Shown: in pieces, positions 63,979 to 64,000 of the stretch | Layout of the letters: each line of letters starts with the position of its first letter | How positions within the stretch are numbered: the stretch's first letter is position 1 | NCBI GenBank assembly: GCA_034416335.1 | Contig: DAOULV010000019.1 | Coordinates: 112,796-176,795, forward strand | DNA: 64,000 nucleotides | Direction of reading: 5' to 3' | Origin: MGML01 sp034416335 | Lineage (GTDB): Bacteria; Chloroflexota; Dehalococcoidia; Dehalococcoidales; UBA2162 | Notes under the pieces: model-generated | What the model was told of the DNA's origin: nothing | What the model saw: the letters and a program-made list of their open reading frames with translations, nothing else | Database searches by the model: none | Position numbers and translations under genes: made by a program

Positions 63979-64000
63979 ACGGCAACCATTACTTCCGGTA

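Overview
This 64 kb window looks like a chromosomal segment of an anaerobic, uncultured member of the Chloroflexota, most probably class Dehalococcoidia. That placement is an inference from gene content: a 14-subunit-type complex I operon without NuoE, NuoF and NuoG, a tungstate/molybdenum-cofactor cluster, rubrerythrin, many Fe-S proteins, frequent TTG starts, and an unusually archaeal flavour (HerA, NurA, UPF0200 kinase, DUF166, DRG-like GTPase, archaeal-style winged-helix regulator). I found no rRNA, tRNA, CRISPR array, transposase or phage gene.

Layout. 1-4.3 kb: an XRE regulator fused to a cysteine-peptidase-like domain (cut by the window edge) diverges from a UPF0182 membrane protein; a perfect inverted repeat lies between them. 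4.3-15.5 kb: a tungsten/molybdenum island. A strong promoter, a candidate Moco/Tuco riboswitch and a terminator precede tupA-tupB-tupC, a second ABC ATPase, moaA and moaC; moaB/mogA and moeA run the other way, followed upstream by cobQ and a winged-helix regulator. 15.5-31.8 kb: housekeeping and accessory genes (radical SAM, Nudix, GTPase, zinc ribbon, a reading frame split by one in-frame TGA, HAD phosphatase, dUTPase-like protein, lipid kinase, ABC-2 exporter, dCMP deaminase, MATE, EamA, CCA-adding-type enzyme, an AT-rich membrane ORFan and a tandem cupin protein). 31.8-48.2 kb, nearly all minus strand: rubrerythrin, ispE-rsmA, patatin, a HerA / HAS-barrel / NurA DNA-processing set interrupted by a four-helix-bundle gene with repeat flanks, cutA, sufBD-sufC, a CDF transporter, secF-secD, a second CCA-type nucleotidyltransferase with an HD domain, and a methyltransferase. 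48.4-58.6 kb: the nuo operon with a clear promoter (A B C D H I J K, a small DUF2007-like protein, L M N). 58.6-64 kb: a Nudix gene whose leader contains a convincing SAM-I riboswitch and terminator, a small AT-rich membrane protein, a winged-helix/ferredoxin protein, an alpha/beta hydrolase, a second member of the cupin family, a peptidase E-like protein and a repeat.

How parts work together. The tup/moa/moe genes would import tungstate or molybdate and build the pterin cofactor, with the leader RNA giving feedback. The truncated complex I must receive electrons from a donor other than NADH dehydrogenase subunits encoded here. HerA, the HAS-barrel protein and NurA form a candidate DNA-end resection or defence module. 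Several structured intergenic repeats (two copies of a ~215 bp three-hairpin element, several REP-like palindromes, a 32-bp perfect palindrome) are not explained by any gene.

The most unusual observations are the SAM riboswitch upstream of a Nudix hydrolase gene, the in-frame TGA in an otherwise intact secreted protein, two CCA-type nucleotidyltransferases that could split CC and A addition, and the interrupted HerA-NurA set.
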